Source: Maridesulfovibrio sp. (GTDB taxonomy: Bacteria; Desulfobacterota; Desulfovibrionia; Desulfovibrionales; Desulfovibrionaceae). Taken from it: a stretch of 64,000 bases of DNA. Positions 29,982 to 39,800 of this stretch are shown one piece after another; within the stretch, counting starts at the first letter, position 1; each line of letters starts with the position of its first letter. Made by a program: the position numbers and the translations under genes. The stretch is taken from positions 124,001 through 188,000 of the forward strand of contig NZ_OY780933.1 of the NCBI RefSeq assembly GCF_963676065.1, read 5' to 3'. A model generated the notes under the pieces. That model ran no database searches, was not told where the DNA came from, and saw only the letters and a list, made by a program, of their open reading frames with translations.

Positions 29982-30554
29982 ATGACAAAAAAAGAAAAGA
30001 TCCTGCTGGCCGCGCAAGAGCAATTCGGAGAACACGGCTACACAGCAACCACTCTGAAGATGGTGGCTGACCACGCGGGAGTGGCTTCGGGACTTGTTTC
30101 CCATTACTACGGAAACAAGGACAGTCTTTTTCTTGAGGCTGGCGGAGATCTTATAGACCAGATGCTGGAAGTGCTGACAGATAAGGCCAGTGAAGGTAAA
30201 AGCGGACTTGAATCTCTGGGGCTTTTTGTTGAGGCATATTTTCTCTTCACCGAAAGCCATAGAACAACCTTTCCGACCCTGCTGCGCAGTTCTCCTTTCA
30301 GTGACGAATATCCGCATCTGGACCGAACTCACATCGCGTCTAAATTCAAAAAACTAATCGATCAGATCGAAGATTACATCAGACAGGGAATCGAAGACGG
30401 TTCAATGCGCGAAGCTCCACTGCCACAGACATCGTATCTGGTGTACGGGCACATTGTCGGCGCAGTACGTACAAAATTCCTGACTCCTTTTCAGATCGAC
30501 AATTTATTTAAAGAAGCATGTCAATTCGTAATTCGAAGTTTAGCCAAAGACTGA
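29982..30554 (+). CDS. TetR/AcrR-family transcriptional regulator
   Basis: This 190-residue one-component regulator has a classic TetR helix-turn-helix at residues 3-50 (AAQEQFGEHGYTATTLKMVADHAG, then LVSHYYGNKDSLF). A helical ligand-binding domain of about 130 residues follows. Its end overlaps the start of the MFS-ApbE gene by 37 bases, so it very likely controls that operon and itself. Whether it also acts on the divergent frd operon is open. The ligand is unknown. Confidence 0.93.
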   Translation: MTKKEKILLAAQEQFGEHGYTATTLKMVADHAGVASGLVSHYYGNKDSLFLEAGGDLIDQMLEVLTDKASEGKSGLESLGLFVEAYFLFTESHRTTFPTLLRSSPFSDEYPHLDRTHIASKFKKLIDQIEDYIRQGIEDGSMREAPLPQTSYLVYGHIVGAVRTKFLTPFQIDNLFKEACQFVIRSLAKD

Positions 30555-32707
30555 CAAGGTTCAACATTCCGCTACTGATGGGGGCTGTCTTTGCCGCCTC
30601 CATGGGTACCGGTGTATTCACATTCACTCTCCCGCTGATGAATCTAGATGAAAAAGCGGGGGGAATGTGGCTCGGCAGCGGCTTTGCGGGATATTTCCTC
30701 GCCAAGCTGATAATCGCCCCCCTTTCGGGAAACTACGCGGACCGCAATGGAAGTTCAGGCCCGCTGCTGCTCTCCTGCGGACTTGCCGTACTGCTGCCGC
30801 TCCTGTATCTGCAGCATCCCGCCATCGAAACACTTTACGCTATCCAGTTTATTCTCGGACTCTGTGCCGGAACAGTGCGTACGGTCAGCATGGCCGCCAT
30901 CGGGGCCTCCATGAGCGGGGACAAACTATCGTCCCGTTTTGCTTTACTCTCAGCGGTGATGAATTCATCTTTCCTGCTCGGCCCGCTAATGGGCGGCTTA
31001 CTATACATAAACAAAGATTATCTGCCGGTGCTTGGTGCCATGTCCTTATTTATGGGGCTGGCATTAATTCTTTTTATATTCTGCGCAAAGCATTTGCCCA
31101 CCCGCGTAACTGATCCGGATAAAACAGGAAACAATTCTGCCGGACCGCGCCGATTCATCAGCATTATGACGGCTCTTTTCGGGCGTGGCATGGGAATCGG
31201 CAGCTTGATAGCCTTTTACCCGGTACTTCTAAAATCCACCTTACATCTTTCCCCCGGAAATACCGCCCTGATATTTTCCGTCCCCAGTCTGGCTACAGTG
31301 CTGCTGCTTCCTGTTTCCGGCAGACTGCTGGCCGGTTTTGAACGCAGACTTACCACCTGTACCGGGATGTTGATCAGCGCACTGGCGCTCTATATTCTCG
31401 GCGGATGCTCCACAATACCCGGTTTTATCTTAAGCGGGATATTATCCGGCATAGGCGCGGCTGTGTCCATGCCGTCTTCCATGGCTGTATGTTCAGAGCT
31501 GGGCTGCTCCAAAGGCAGAACTCTGGGAATTGCGAACATGGCCGCGAATATAGGTTTCATGGCCGGCCCTCTTTTCTGCGGGATCATGATCAGCGCTACC
31601 GGACACGTGAGGACACCGTTCAAACTGACCGCCATCGCCGGAGCCTTGGCCACAGTTTTACTTATGTATGAAGGAATGCAAAAAAAAGGATACCGCAAAA
31701 TCGGATTAACCTCTGCCGCGATTTCTACCCTGGGACTGCTTTTGCTGGTTCCGCCGAATTTGATGCAGAAAGATGGCAACGAAATCTTCCGCTACAGCGA
31801 AGTCGCCATGGGCACAGTGGTCAACCTGACCATTCCCGGAGGAGACAATTCAGCTACAAAAGAAAAAGCAAGAAAAGCCGTAGCCATAATGCATCGATTG
31901 CAAAAAGACCTCGACCATCGCAATAAACGAGGCTCAGTCGGCAGAGTCAACCACGAGGCAGGCAAGAGAGGCGTGCGGGTATCAGAAAAAGCATACCGGA
32001 CAATCCGGCGCGGCCTTGAGATCAGCAGGAAATCAAACGGCAGTTTTGACATAACGATAGGAGCCATCACCACTACTCCTTTTTATTACGCTTTCGATAA
32101 AAGTCGCTTTGCCGGCCATAAGGATCTGATCAATTACCGGCTGCTGGAAATGAACCCCGAAAAAAACATCGTTTTCCTGCCCAGAAAGGGAATGGCTCTT
32201 GATCTTGGTGGCCTCGCCAAGGGCACGATCATTGATGCGGCTGCTGACTATATGAAAAATGAGGGAATCAACACCGCCATGGTCGAAGCCGGAGGCGATT
32301 TCATGGTCTTCGGCGACCGGGAATGGACCATCGGCATCCGCAACCCGAGAGGAACCGGAATAATCGGACACATCAAGGTAAAAAACAGCGCGGTATGCGG
32401 ATCAGGTGATTATTATCAGTTCATCATACCTGTATCCAAGGATGAAAAAACGAGAAAACATCATATCTTCGACCCCGCCCTGCTGCAATCATCTACTGAG
32501 AGCATCGCGACCACAACAGTAGCCCCGAACGCTGAGACAGCTGATGCACTGGCGACCACAATTTTCATTATGGGACCCAAAAAAGGAACTGCGTTCATGA
32601 AAAAATACTTCCCGGACTGCTCGGCCATGTGGATTCTACCGGATATGAGTATCGTGAAAACCGAAAATTTTCCTGCGATAAACACTTCGGGAAAGCTTAA
32701 TAAATAG
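30518..32707 (+). CDS. MFS transporter fused to ApbE-type FAD:protein FMN transferase
   Basis: The 729-residue protein has two halves. Residues about 15-385 form a 12-span major facilitator domain. After a short basic loop (KKGYRK), a thirteenth span (IGLTSAAISTLGLLLLVPP, about 393-411) leads to an ApbE domain at about 428-715. That domain has all hallmarks: VAMGTVVNLTI, ALDLGGLAKGTIID, VEAGGDFMVFG, HHIFDP and APNAETADALATTIFIMG. ApbE enzymes attach FMN to a threonine or serine of exported redox proteins such as RnfG and NqrC. The extra span would place the domain outside the cytoplasm. The start overlaps tetR; no better start is seen. The transported substrate is unknown. Confidence 0.88.
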   Translation: MSIRNSKFSQRLTRFNIPLLMGAVFAASMGTGVFTFTLPLMNLDEKAGGMWLGSGFAGYFLAKLIIAPLSGNYADRNGSSGPLLLSCGLAVLLPLLYLQHPAIETLYAIQFILGLCAGTVRTVSMAAIGASMSGDKLSSRFALLSAVMNSSFLLGPLMGGLLYINKDYLPVLGAMSLFMGLALILFIFCAKHLPTRVTDPDKTGNNSAGPRRFISIMTALFGRGMGIGSLIAFYPVLLKSTLHLSPGNTALIFSVPSLATVLLLPVSGRLLAGFERRLTTCTGMLISALALYILGGCSTIPGFILSGILSGIGAAVSMPSSMAVCSELGCSKGRTLGIANMAANIGFMAGPLFCGIMISATGHVRTPFKLTAIAGALATVLLMYEGMQKKGYRKIGLTSAAISTLGLLLLVPPNLMQKDGNEIFRYSEVAMGTVVNLTIPGGDNSATKEKARKAVAIMHRLQKDLDHRNKRGSVGRVNHEAGKRGVRVSEKAYRTIRRGLEISRKSNGSFDITIGAITTTPFYYAFDKSRFAGHKDLINYRLLEMNPEKNIVFLPRKGMALDLGGLAKGTIIDAAADYMKNEGINTAMVEAGGDFMVFGDREWTIGIRNPRGTGIIGHIKVKNSAVCGSGDYYQFIIPVSKDEKTRKHHIFDPALLQSSTESIATTTVAPNAETADALATTIFIMGPKKGTAFMKKYFPDCSAMWILPDMSIVKTENFPAINTSGKLNK

Positions 32708-32716
32708 GACGATCCG

Positions 32717-33097
32717 ATGCCCTTATTAGCCTACGCAGCAGGTTGGATTCCCATGATACCGATTGCCATTGCCAACGGAGTCCTGAGAGAAAAAACCTAT
32801 GGTAAAAGAATGAATGAACTGCGTGCCCACCAACTATCCTCGGTGACAGCGATTATTTTATTTTACGGGTACACATGCCTGTTCCAGAAAATCGTTCCGG
32901 CAGCAGATGGTTCAGAGGCACTTCTCGCCGGTGCTATCTGGCTGAGTCTGACCGTATGCTTTGAATTTGTATTCGGAAAATATCTGGCAGGGCACTCATG
33001 GAAGAAACTCCTCGCGGACTATAACATATTTAAAGGGCGATTATGGCCGCTTGTTCTTTTTACAATATTCATCGCACCATATGCCACCCGCACATAA
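32717..33097 (+). CDS. Small multi-span membrane protein
   Basis: This 126-residue hydrophobic protein has about four predicted spans (residues 3-20, 42-60, 66-86, 104-120). Charged loops include LREKTYGKRMNELRAHQ and GKYLAGHSWKKLLADYN. It starts nine bases after the MFS-ApbE stop, with GGACG upstream, and ends the three-gene unit. I recognise no family or catalytic motif. It may be an accessory subunit of the transporter-transferase, which is inference from position only. Confidence 0.75.
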   Translation: MPLLAYAAGWIPMIPIAIANGVLREKTYGKRMNELRAHQLSSVTAIILFYGYTCLFQKIVPAADGSEALLAGAIWLSLTVCFEFVFGKYLAGHSWKKLLADYNIFKGRLWPLVLFTIFIAPYATRT

Positions 33098-33188
33098 AAA
33101 AATTAAATAAATCAGCATCTTATTACAGCATAAAGTTTTTTGATGAGAATTTATTTCACAAAAAATTAAATTTATTTTAAAATAATGC

Positions 33189-33217
33189 TTGACCTGAAAG
33201 AGGTTTCTCCATAGAAC
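33189..33217 (+). promoter_or_regulatory. Promoter of the first tRNA-Arg gene
   Basis: TTGACC, a 17-base spacer and TAGAAC lie 10 bases upstream of the mature tRNA. The same -35 with the same spacing occurs before the second copy. Confidence 0.6.
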
Positions 33218-33227
33218 CCTCTTCAAC

Positions 33228-33304
33228 GCGCCTGTAGCTCAGCTGGATAGAGTGCCGGACTACGAATCCGTAGGTCAGAGGTTCGAATCCTCTCAGGCGC
33301 ACCA
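33228..33304 (+). tRNA. tRNA-Arg (anticodon ACG), copy 1
   Basis: This 77-base cloverleaf includes an encoded CCA. The acceptor stem is GCGCCTG/CAGGCGC, the D arm GCTC/GAGT, the anticodon loop CTACGAA with anticodon ACG, and the T arm AGAGG-TTCGAAT-CCTCT. The outermost anticodon-stem pair is a C/T mismatch. The A at position 34 is normally deaminated to inosine to read CGU, CGC and CGA codons. It is identical to the copy 269 bases downstream. Confidence 0.97.
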
Positions 33305-33314
33305 CTCTGAAATC

Positions 33315-33349
33315 AAAGGGTTATGATCAAACGATCATAGCCCTTTTTT
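33315..33349 (+). terminator. Terminator of the first tRNA-Arg gene
   Basis: AAAGGGTTATGATC pairs with GATCATAGCCCTTT (one G-T pair) around a four-base loop, followed by T residues, 11 bases after the CCA end. Confidence 0.88.
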
Positions 33350-33454
33350 CTGTTTGATCCCCACTTACTTTGTAACCGTCGACCGCAAAGTAACCGAATT
33401 TCATTTTCACTGAAAAAAACAAAATAACTTTTTTAATTTATTTTACATCTAAGC

Positions 33455-33483
33455 TTGACCGGAAAGCGAAATAAACATAAACA
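33455..33483 (+). promoter_or_regulatory. Promoter of the second tRNA-Arg gene
   Basis: TTGACC, a 17-base spacer and TAAACA lie 13 bases before the tRNA. The upstream AT-rich tract and the -35 resemble those of copy 1, so the duplication seems to include the promoter. Confidence 0.6.
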
Positions 33484-33496
33484 CTTTTTCTCGAGT

Positions 33497-33573
33497 GCGC
33501 CTGTAGCTCAGCTGGATAGAGTGCCGGACTACGAATCCGTAGGTCAGAGGTTCGAATCCTCTCAGGCGCACCA
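33497..33573 (+). tRNA. tRNA-Arg (anticodon ACG), copy 2
   Basis: This is identical base for base to the copy at 33228-33304, with encoded CCA and the same C/T mismatch in the anticodon stem. The first bases after it (CTCTGAAATCA) also match copy 1, after which the terminators differ in sequence but not in shape. Confidence 0.97.
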
Positions 33574-33585
33574 CTCTGAAATCAC

Positions 33586-33620
33586 AAGGTTACGATCAAT
33601 TGATCGTAACCTTTTTTTTT
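33586..33620 (+). terminator. Terminator of the second tRNA-Arg gene
   Basis: AAGGTTACGATCA pairs perfectly with TGATCGTAACCTT (loop AT), followed by a long T run. Confidence 0.9.
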
Positions 33621-33772
33621 ATTTGCCGCCCGCCCCGCCGTAAAACATCTTTTTTTAAAACTTATATTTCAATACTTCTTGTTCCTGAATGCCCGGGATG
33701 CTATTGTTTGCAGTAACTATTCTTTCTCTCTTTCATTAATACGATCCGAGCTCAAACAACAACGGTATTAAT

Positions 33773-36190
33773 ATGAAAAACATTGTTTCAACCTTATCCA
33801 GATATATGCTCACCCTTTGCTTTTCCTCTATTCTTATCTTCGGAGGACTGACTCTCTATTTAATGGTCAGGGATTATCAGAAAGAGGTAGTTGAAGCCGA
33901 AACAAGAATCTTCGGTGGAATTGAAGATCGGCTTATCAATGAGATCAACAGAATCAAACTCTCAATAAAATTCACCCTGGCCAAGAATCAAAAGAACAGC
34001 ATAAAAAATATCAAGGCCGCAATTCTAGAAGGGCACAGGCTGGCTGATAAGCTATACACGACATATAAAAATTCCATGACTGAAACCGAATTGAAAGATC
34101 TTATAAAAAAGACATTGGACTCAATGGCTTTCGATTTTTCAGATTCATACCTGTTCATCATTACTATGGATGGAAAAGGCATAATCAATAACGGAATGCC
34201 TGAAATAGGAAACAAAAACATCCTGAATATGAAAACACAGAGCAACAGGCTTATCATTCAGGACATGATTGACCTTATTAAAAAGAGCAACGGGGGGTAC
34301 ATAGAGTATACATGGCCCCGGCCCGGGGGCGACAGTAGTCCGCTCCAGAAGACATCGTTTATAAAATTATTCAAACCATTCAATTGGATAATAGGAACCG
34401 GAGTATACGAAGAATCCATAACCGAAGAAACTCAAGAGGAAATACTGCGCCTGCTTTCCCGAATCCATCAGGGTAAAGATGACATTTTCGCGGCCACATA
34501 TGAAGGAGTCGCTTTGCTGGGAGATTCCAGCGGCAAGAATCTACTCAATCTGCAAGATAAGGACGGGATATTTATAATCCGGGAGCTGATCAAGACAGCC
34601 AAATCCGGCGGCGGTTTTGTCACCTACACGACCCCAGCCACTAACACCAACGTTAAGCCTTACAAAAGGCTGAGTTACTGTTCAGCTGTTCCCGGCTGGG
34701 ACTGGTTTCTCTCTTACGGGATTAATGTTGGAAAATTGAACCAGTTGATGGCCAAACGTAAAAAGCAGTTGTGGGATACTCTGCTATTCGAGATTACTGC
34801 TGTATTAGCGCTTGTATTTCTAATTTCACTAGCATCCATTTTCTTTTCAGGACGTTTTAAGCGAATGCTGGAGGATAACTTTAATTCATTTGAAATTTTT
34901 TTCCGTAAGGGAAACGGTTCCACGACGAAAATCGACCGCTCTAAAATTGACTTCAATGAATTCGACAGAATGGCGGAACTGGCAAACAGCATGATTGACA
35001 GCAGGCATTCGGCTCAAAATGAACTCTTAAAATCAGAAATAACTTACAGGGAAATCTTTAATTCCACCAAAGACGCCATCGGAGTGCTGGACCTGCCTAC
35101 AAGGGTCTTTACTGATGTCAATCAGGCATTTCTCGATTCCTTCAAAATGGAACGGATCGACGCCATTGGAATGAGCCCCGAAGCAATAAGCTTCAACACC
35201 CCTCCTTATGATAACAAGTACGCCACTGAACTATTCAACAAAGCACTTTCCGGTGAATCTGTGCATTTTGAATGGATGGTGCGTAAAAGCAACGGGGAAC
35301 CTTTCTGGACTGACAACCTTGCAAGGGTTGCTTCCATCGGGGGACAGAAAAAACTGCTCATTGTAATGCGTGATGTAACCGAGCGCAGGAAAATGCAGAA
35401 AATGATGGTCCAGACAGAAAAGATGATGTCCGTCGGCGGTCTGGCTGCGGGCATGGCGCACGAAATAAACAACCCTTTGGGAATAATCATGCAGATAACC
35501 CAGAACATAATACGCAGGACTTCACCTACTTTGAAAAGCAACCTGCCGATTGCAGAAAAATGTAACATTGATCTGGATAATCTACGTAATTATATGGAGA
35601 AAAGGGGCATCACAGAATATCTGCATAGTATTCAGGAGGCCGGTACTCGCGCGGCCTCTATAGTGAAATCAATGCTCGATTTCAGCCGCCAAAGCACCTC
35701 CGCAAAATCAAGCGGAACCATTGAACCGGTGATAGAAACCGCCATATCACTGGCATCAAACGACTACGACTTTAAAAAGAAATACGACTTCAAAAAAATA
35801 AAAATTGTCCGCGATTTCAATTCCTCTCCCATGTTCAATTTTACCGAGATGGAAATTAGTCAGGTATTGCTGAACTTAATCAAAAATGCGGCGCAGGCCC
35901 TCTCGGAAGAAAAAAACACCCACAAAATACCTACTATCACTATCAGGACATCCTCGGATGAAAATTTCGTTCGCGTCGAGATAGAAGATAACGGACCGGG
36001 CATGGAGAAAGAAAAGCTGAAACGTATCTTCGAGCCCTTCTATTCCACTAAAGGCCCCGGCATGGGGACCGGGCTGGGACTCTCGGTTTCCTATTTTATC
36101 ATTACGCATAACCACGGGGGCACAATCACTGCCGACTCCACACCGGGAGAAGGTACCAGATTTACAATCGCACTTCCGACGCTGACTTAG
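33773..36190 (+). CDS. Membrane sensor histidine kinase with Cache-type sensor and PAS domain
   Basis: This 805-residue kinase has a first membrane span at about 12-33, then a periplasmic region of about 300 residues with two Cache-like repeats (GVYEESITEETQEEIL and GINVGKLNQLMAKRKK ends). The second span lies at about 336-358 and is followed by a linker and a PAS domain at about 420-540. The phospho-acceptor motif AAGMAHEINNPLG has its His near residue 563. The ATPase domain shows NLIKNAAQAL, EDNGPGM, FEPFYSTK and GTGLGLS. It should sense a small extracellular ligand. No response regulator gene is adjacent, so the partner is elsewhere. Its stop overlaps the convergent next gene by four bases. 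Confidence 0.92.
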   Translation: MKNIVSTLSRYMLTLCFSSILIFGGLTLYLMVRDYQKEVVEAETRIFGGIEDRLINEINRIKLSIKFTLAKNQKNSIKNIKAAILEGHRLADKLYTTYKNSMTETELKDLIKKTLDSMAFDFSDSYLFIITMDGKGIINNGMPEIGNKNILNMKTQSNRLIIQDMIDLIKKSNGGYIEYTWPRPGGDSSPLQKTSFIKLFKPFNWIIGTGVYEESITEETQEEILRLLSRIHQGKDDIFAATYEGVALLGDSSGKNLLNLQDKDGIFIIRELIKTAKSGGGFVTYTTPATNTNVKPYKRLSYCSAVPGWDWFLSYGINVGKLNQLMAKRKKQLWDTLLFEITAVLALVFLISLASIFFSGRFKRMLEDNFNSFEIFFRKGNGSTTKIDRSKIDFNEFDRMAELANSMIDSRHSAQNELLKSEITYREIFNSTKDAIGVLDLPTRVFTDVNQAFLDSFKMERIDAIGMSPEAISFNTPPYDNKYATELFNKALSGESVHFEWMVRKSNGEPFWTDNLARVASIGGQKKLLIVMRDVTERRKMQKMMVQTEKMMSVGGLAAGMAHEINNPLGIIMQITQNIIRRTSPTLKSNLPIAEKCNIDLDNLRNYMEKRGITEYLHSIQEAGTRAASIVKSMLDFSRQSTSAKSSGTIEPVIETAISLASNDYDFKKKYDFKKIKIVRDFNSSPMFNFTEMEISQVLLNLIKNAAQALSEEKNTHKIPTITIRTSSDENFVRVEIEDNGPGMEKEKLKRIFEPFYSTKGPGMGTGLGLSVSYFIITHNHGGTITADSTPGEGTRFTIALPTLT

Positions 36191-36606
36191 CCCCCGGACT
36201 GAGGCTCCCCTTCCAGAAGCATCTCAGCATAAATCTGAGCTTTGCTCTTACCGAGATTCGGCAGGTAGTCATCTCCCGCAATCAGCGTCCAGACCAGTCG
36301 GGCCAACCGTTCAGGAGCTACCTGTGTATAAGTATTGCGGGTTTGAACCAGTTTTTCATGCAGAATACGGGATACATTGCGGTCTCCGGTAAGGTCGAAA
36401 ATGACATCTATTTTGAGTCCCATATCAACAATCTCAGCCAGATCAACAACCGGTATTCCATTTTCCTGCGCAAGCTTCCGCCCCGGGGTATCACACATTT
36501 CACAGACCGCTTTTACGGTCATCATACTTCCGCTGGACAAAGTCTTTTCAAGGAAAACTTTGCCGATTCTTCCCAATCCAATGATGGCGATATTATGGTT
36601 TTCCAA
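36187..36606 (-). CDS. Small Rossmann-fold NAD(P)-binding protein
   Basis: This 139-residue protein begins with a dinucleotide-binding fold (NIAIIGLGRIGKVFLEKTL). IDVIFDLTGDRNVSRIL then resembles the NAD-binding domain of homoserine or aspartate dehydrogenases and similar redox-sensing proteins. The catalytic domain those enzymes need is absent, so it is either a stand-alone sensor or binding module or a shortened enzyme. It is convergent with the sensor kinase and overlaps it by four bases at the 3' ends. No exact family is recognised. Confidence 0.75.
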   Translation of the reverse strand: MENHNIAIIGLGRIGKVFLEKTLSSGSMMTVKAVCEMCDTPGRKLAQENGIPVVDLAEIVDMGLKIDVIFDLTGDRNVSRILHEKLVQTRNTYTQVAPERLARLVWTLIAGDDYLPNLGKSKAQIYAEMLLEGEPQSGG

Positions 36607-36832
36607 CTCAACTCTCCTGAATAGTACTTAAATAATACTGACACATTTGCAGAGAGTATACATAGTCGGCGAATTCTTGCAAACAAGGCAGAACAGACGA
36701 CAAGACAATCACAATTATGATATTATCGGGAAATCACAAATTTGAGCAATGACGGTGCTGCGAAAAAATGGCACAATAAAAAAGTTAAATTGACGCAATC
36801 TAAATAGGTTATATAAAGAAGAGGATTTCAAC

Positions 36833-39800
36833 ATGGACAGAGGACCGACCCCGTTCAAGGACAAAAAAAATATCATCATTGCCCTGCTGCTCATGCTCTG
36901 CATTATTCAGGCGGCTGGTTTGCTCAAAAGCAAATACGAATCTGCATCCGCAAGGATGAATTCCGGTGAAGGGGTAAAGGTTACCGACGTAAGTCTGGAT
37001 AGTCAGGGCTATTCACAACTGCTGCTGGCCTTTGACATGCCCATCGGACCTTCCGAGACTTCTGCTGTGCTGAAAAAAGAACCCGCCACCATAACCCCGA
37101 GGGTAAAAGGTGAGTGGCGCTGGATCAACCCTTATGCCCTGCGCTTTTCCGCCGATCCTGCTTTCAAGGGCGACACAAACTTCACCATTGAACTGAAACC
37201 GGAAAATTTCCTGCTCACAGGCCAAACGCTTGCCGGAGAAAATACCTTCCATGTCCAGACCGGTAGTTTCGGAGTCAAAAAGATCGACCTGCGCACCGAA
37301 CCCGTGGCCGGGCAGGGAAGAAAAGTCCGCATTGAAGGATTCATCAATTTCAGCAATTACGTAACTCCCGAAAACACGCTCAAAAATATTTCCCTGACCG
37401 GTCCTGACGGCGCGAGAATTCCCTTAAGCATCACCAGCAACTACGATGATTACGACCAGAGCTTTAAAAGCGCTCCGGTAGAAAAAAAATTAAAAGCTGA
37501 AACATACATTCTCAAAGTAAACAAGGAACTGCCCGACGGACGCGGGACCATGATTCTGGGTAAGGATTATGAGAAGAAAATCGAAGTGGTATTCGACCCG
37601 GTACTCAGCTACTCCGGGTACAAATCCGCAAGTTCCCTTACCGGGGCAAGGGTGGAGCTGAGTTTTTCCAGCCCGGTTATCCCGGCGCAGGGCCTTGAGA
37701 TGCTCTCGATTAAACCCGCAGTGAAAGTTTCCGCAGCCGCTTCCGGCAAAAGACTGATCCTTTCTGGCCCATTCAAACCGGGTATGAAATATTCCATCGT
37801 CATGAAAAAAGGCCTCGCCGCCGCAGACGGCGCCCTGCTTGAAAAGACATTAACTGAAAACGTAACTATCCCGAACATTGCGCCCACGGCAGATTTCTCA
37901 TCAGCAGGCATGTTCCTCTCCGAATCCGGCTATAAGACTCTCGGCATTAAGACAGTCAACACCAAGCAGGTAAACATAAACGTGGACCGGGTTTTCCCGA
38001 ACAACCTTTTTTCACTCTTCACCCATTATGGATACATAGCCTTTGACCCCACGACTTACGGCGGTGGCATTTCCGCTGCGCTGGGCAATAGAATTTTCTC
38101 GGGCAAACTTAATACTTCCGGCAAGATCAATGAGGAAAAACTAACTCCTCTGTCCATAAAAAGTTTCATTGCCGAAGGCGGCAAGGGGCTTTACCGCATA
38201 GCAGCGACGATTCCGGGCAAAGGTCAGGGAGTACAGCGCTGGGTGATGATCACAGATTTAGGTGTGGTCGCCAAACAGGGTGATGATGAGACCCTGTTCT
38301 GGATTTCCTCCCTATCTGATCTCAAACCTGTGCTTGATGCCAAAGTTCAACTGATCAGCAACCGCAATCAGGTTATGGCTACCGGCACGACCAATTCACA
38401 GGGGATGCTGATCATTAAGAAAAAAGATATGCGTGATGGCATCGGTGATCCGTATATGGCTGTGGTAACCCGTAAAAACGACATGACTTTCATGCTCATG
38501 GACCGCTTTGCCACTGACCGTTCCGGGCTCGATATCGCAGGGCAGCGTCTTTCGCCCAAGGGCCTGACCGCGTTCACTTATGGAGAACGCAACCTCTACC
38601 GCCCCGGTGAAACAGTCAAAGGCGTTGCTGTGGTCAGGGGCCGCAACCTTAAGCCGCCTAAAAAAATGCCTGTGGTACTGCTCTACTCGGATCAACGCGG
38701 GCGGGAACTTTTCCGGCGTACCGTGCATACCGATAATCAGGGCATGATTGAGTTCAAACGGGCCATTCCTGATTATTCACCCACCGGACAGTTCAACATT
38801 AAACTGCTGGCCGGGAATGAGCGTATCGGCAACTTCCGCTACTCAGTGGAAGATTTTATGCCCGACCGCATCAGCGCGGAAATCATTACCGCCAAGCCCG
38901 CTTCCGTGGGGCAGAATCTGAACTTTGAAGTGGAAGGACGCTATTTATTCGGTCCCCCGGCTGAGAACCTTCCGGTTACAGCACGGGTAATGATCGAATC
39001 GGCAGTCTTCTCTCCAACTGGATACGAAGCTTATCGTTTCAATACCGACTCAAGCTCCTTCAAATCCCGCGAGATTTTTAAAACCGAAGCCAAACTGGAT
39101 GAGTCCGGTAAATTTTCATTCAGCGCCCCCATTCCGGCAGGCCTTAAATCCGACTCCGCCCTTCAGGCCCGAATGGTTGCAAGAGTAAGCGAGACAGGCG
39201 GACGGGGAGTTACGGCATCAAAGGCAGACCCCATCCTCATTTCAAAATTCTATCCCGGCCTGAAAAAACTGACCAAACGGGGATACGAACAGGGTGAATC
39301 TGTTAAACTCGATTATGTAACCCTGACCCCGGAAGGTAAAAAGACCACGGCTGGTAAGCTGATTATGAAACTTTACCGTGACCGCTGGCAGACCATTGTC
39401 CGCTCTACTCCTTCCGGCTCATATAAATATGTAACAGAACGCGATCCGCAACTGCTGGAAACCCGTAAAATTTCTGCCAAGGCAGCCAACGGTTCATTCA
39501 AGGTCAGCCCTGCCGAGTTCGGCAGTTACCGGGTGATCCTGAGTGATCCCGAATCAGGTATATCCGCGCAGGCCGACTTTTTCTGCGGCGGCTGGGGATA
39601 TTCTCCGTGGGCTCTTGAGAACCCTGCCCGTCTTGATATTATTCCCACCAGAAAAGGGGATTACAAGCCCGGTGAAATGGCTGAGTATCAAGTCCGCACC
39701 CCCTTTGCGGGACGCATGCTGATCACCATTGAAGATAATTCCATCCGCTGGACCAAAACCATTGATGTCAAAGGTAATACCGCGACGGTCAAAGTTCCGG

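Noticed and set aside
33228..33573. Tandem tRNA genes as an integration (att) site of a mobile element
   Set aside because: There is no integrase, no partial tRNA 3' end and no foreign-looking gene set nearby; each copy is complete with its own promoter and terminator.
33455..33643. 62-codon frame overlapping the second tRNA-Arg
   Set aside because: It covers the promoter, tRNA and terminator of a functional RNA gene, so coding is implausible.
36790..36817. TTGACG-16-TATAAA promoter before the macroglobulin gene
   Set aside because: Transcription would begin inside the ribosome binding site of the gene, about ten bases before the ATG, so it is unlikely to be the working promoter.
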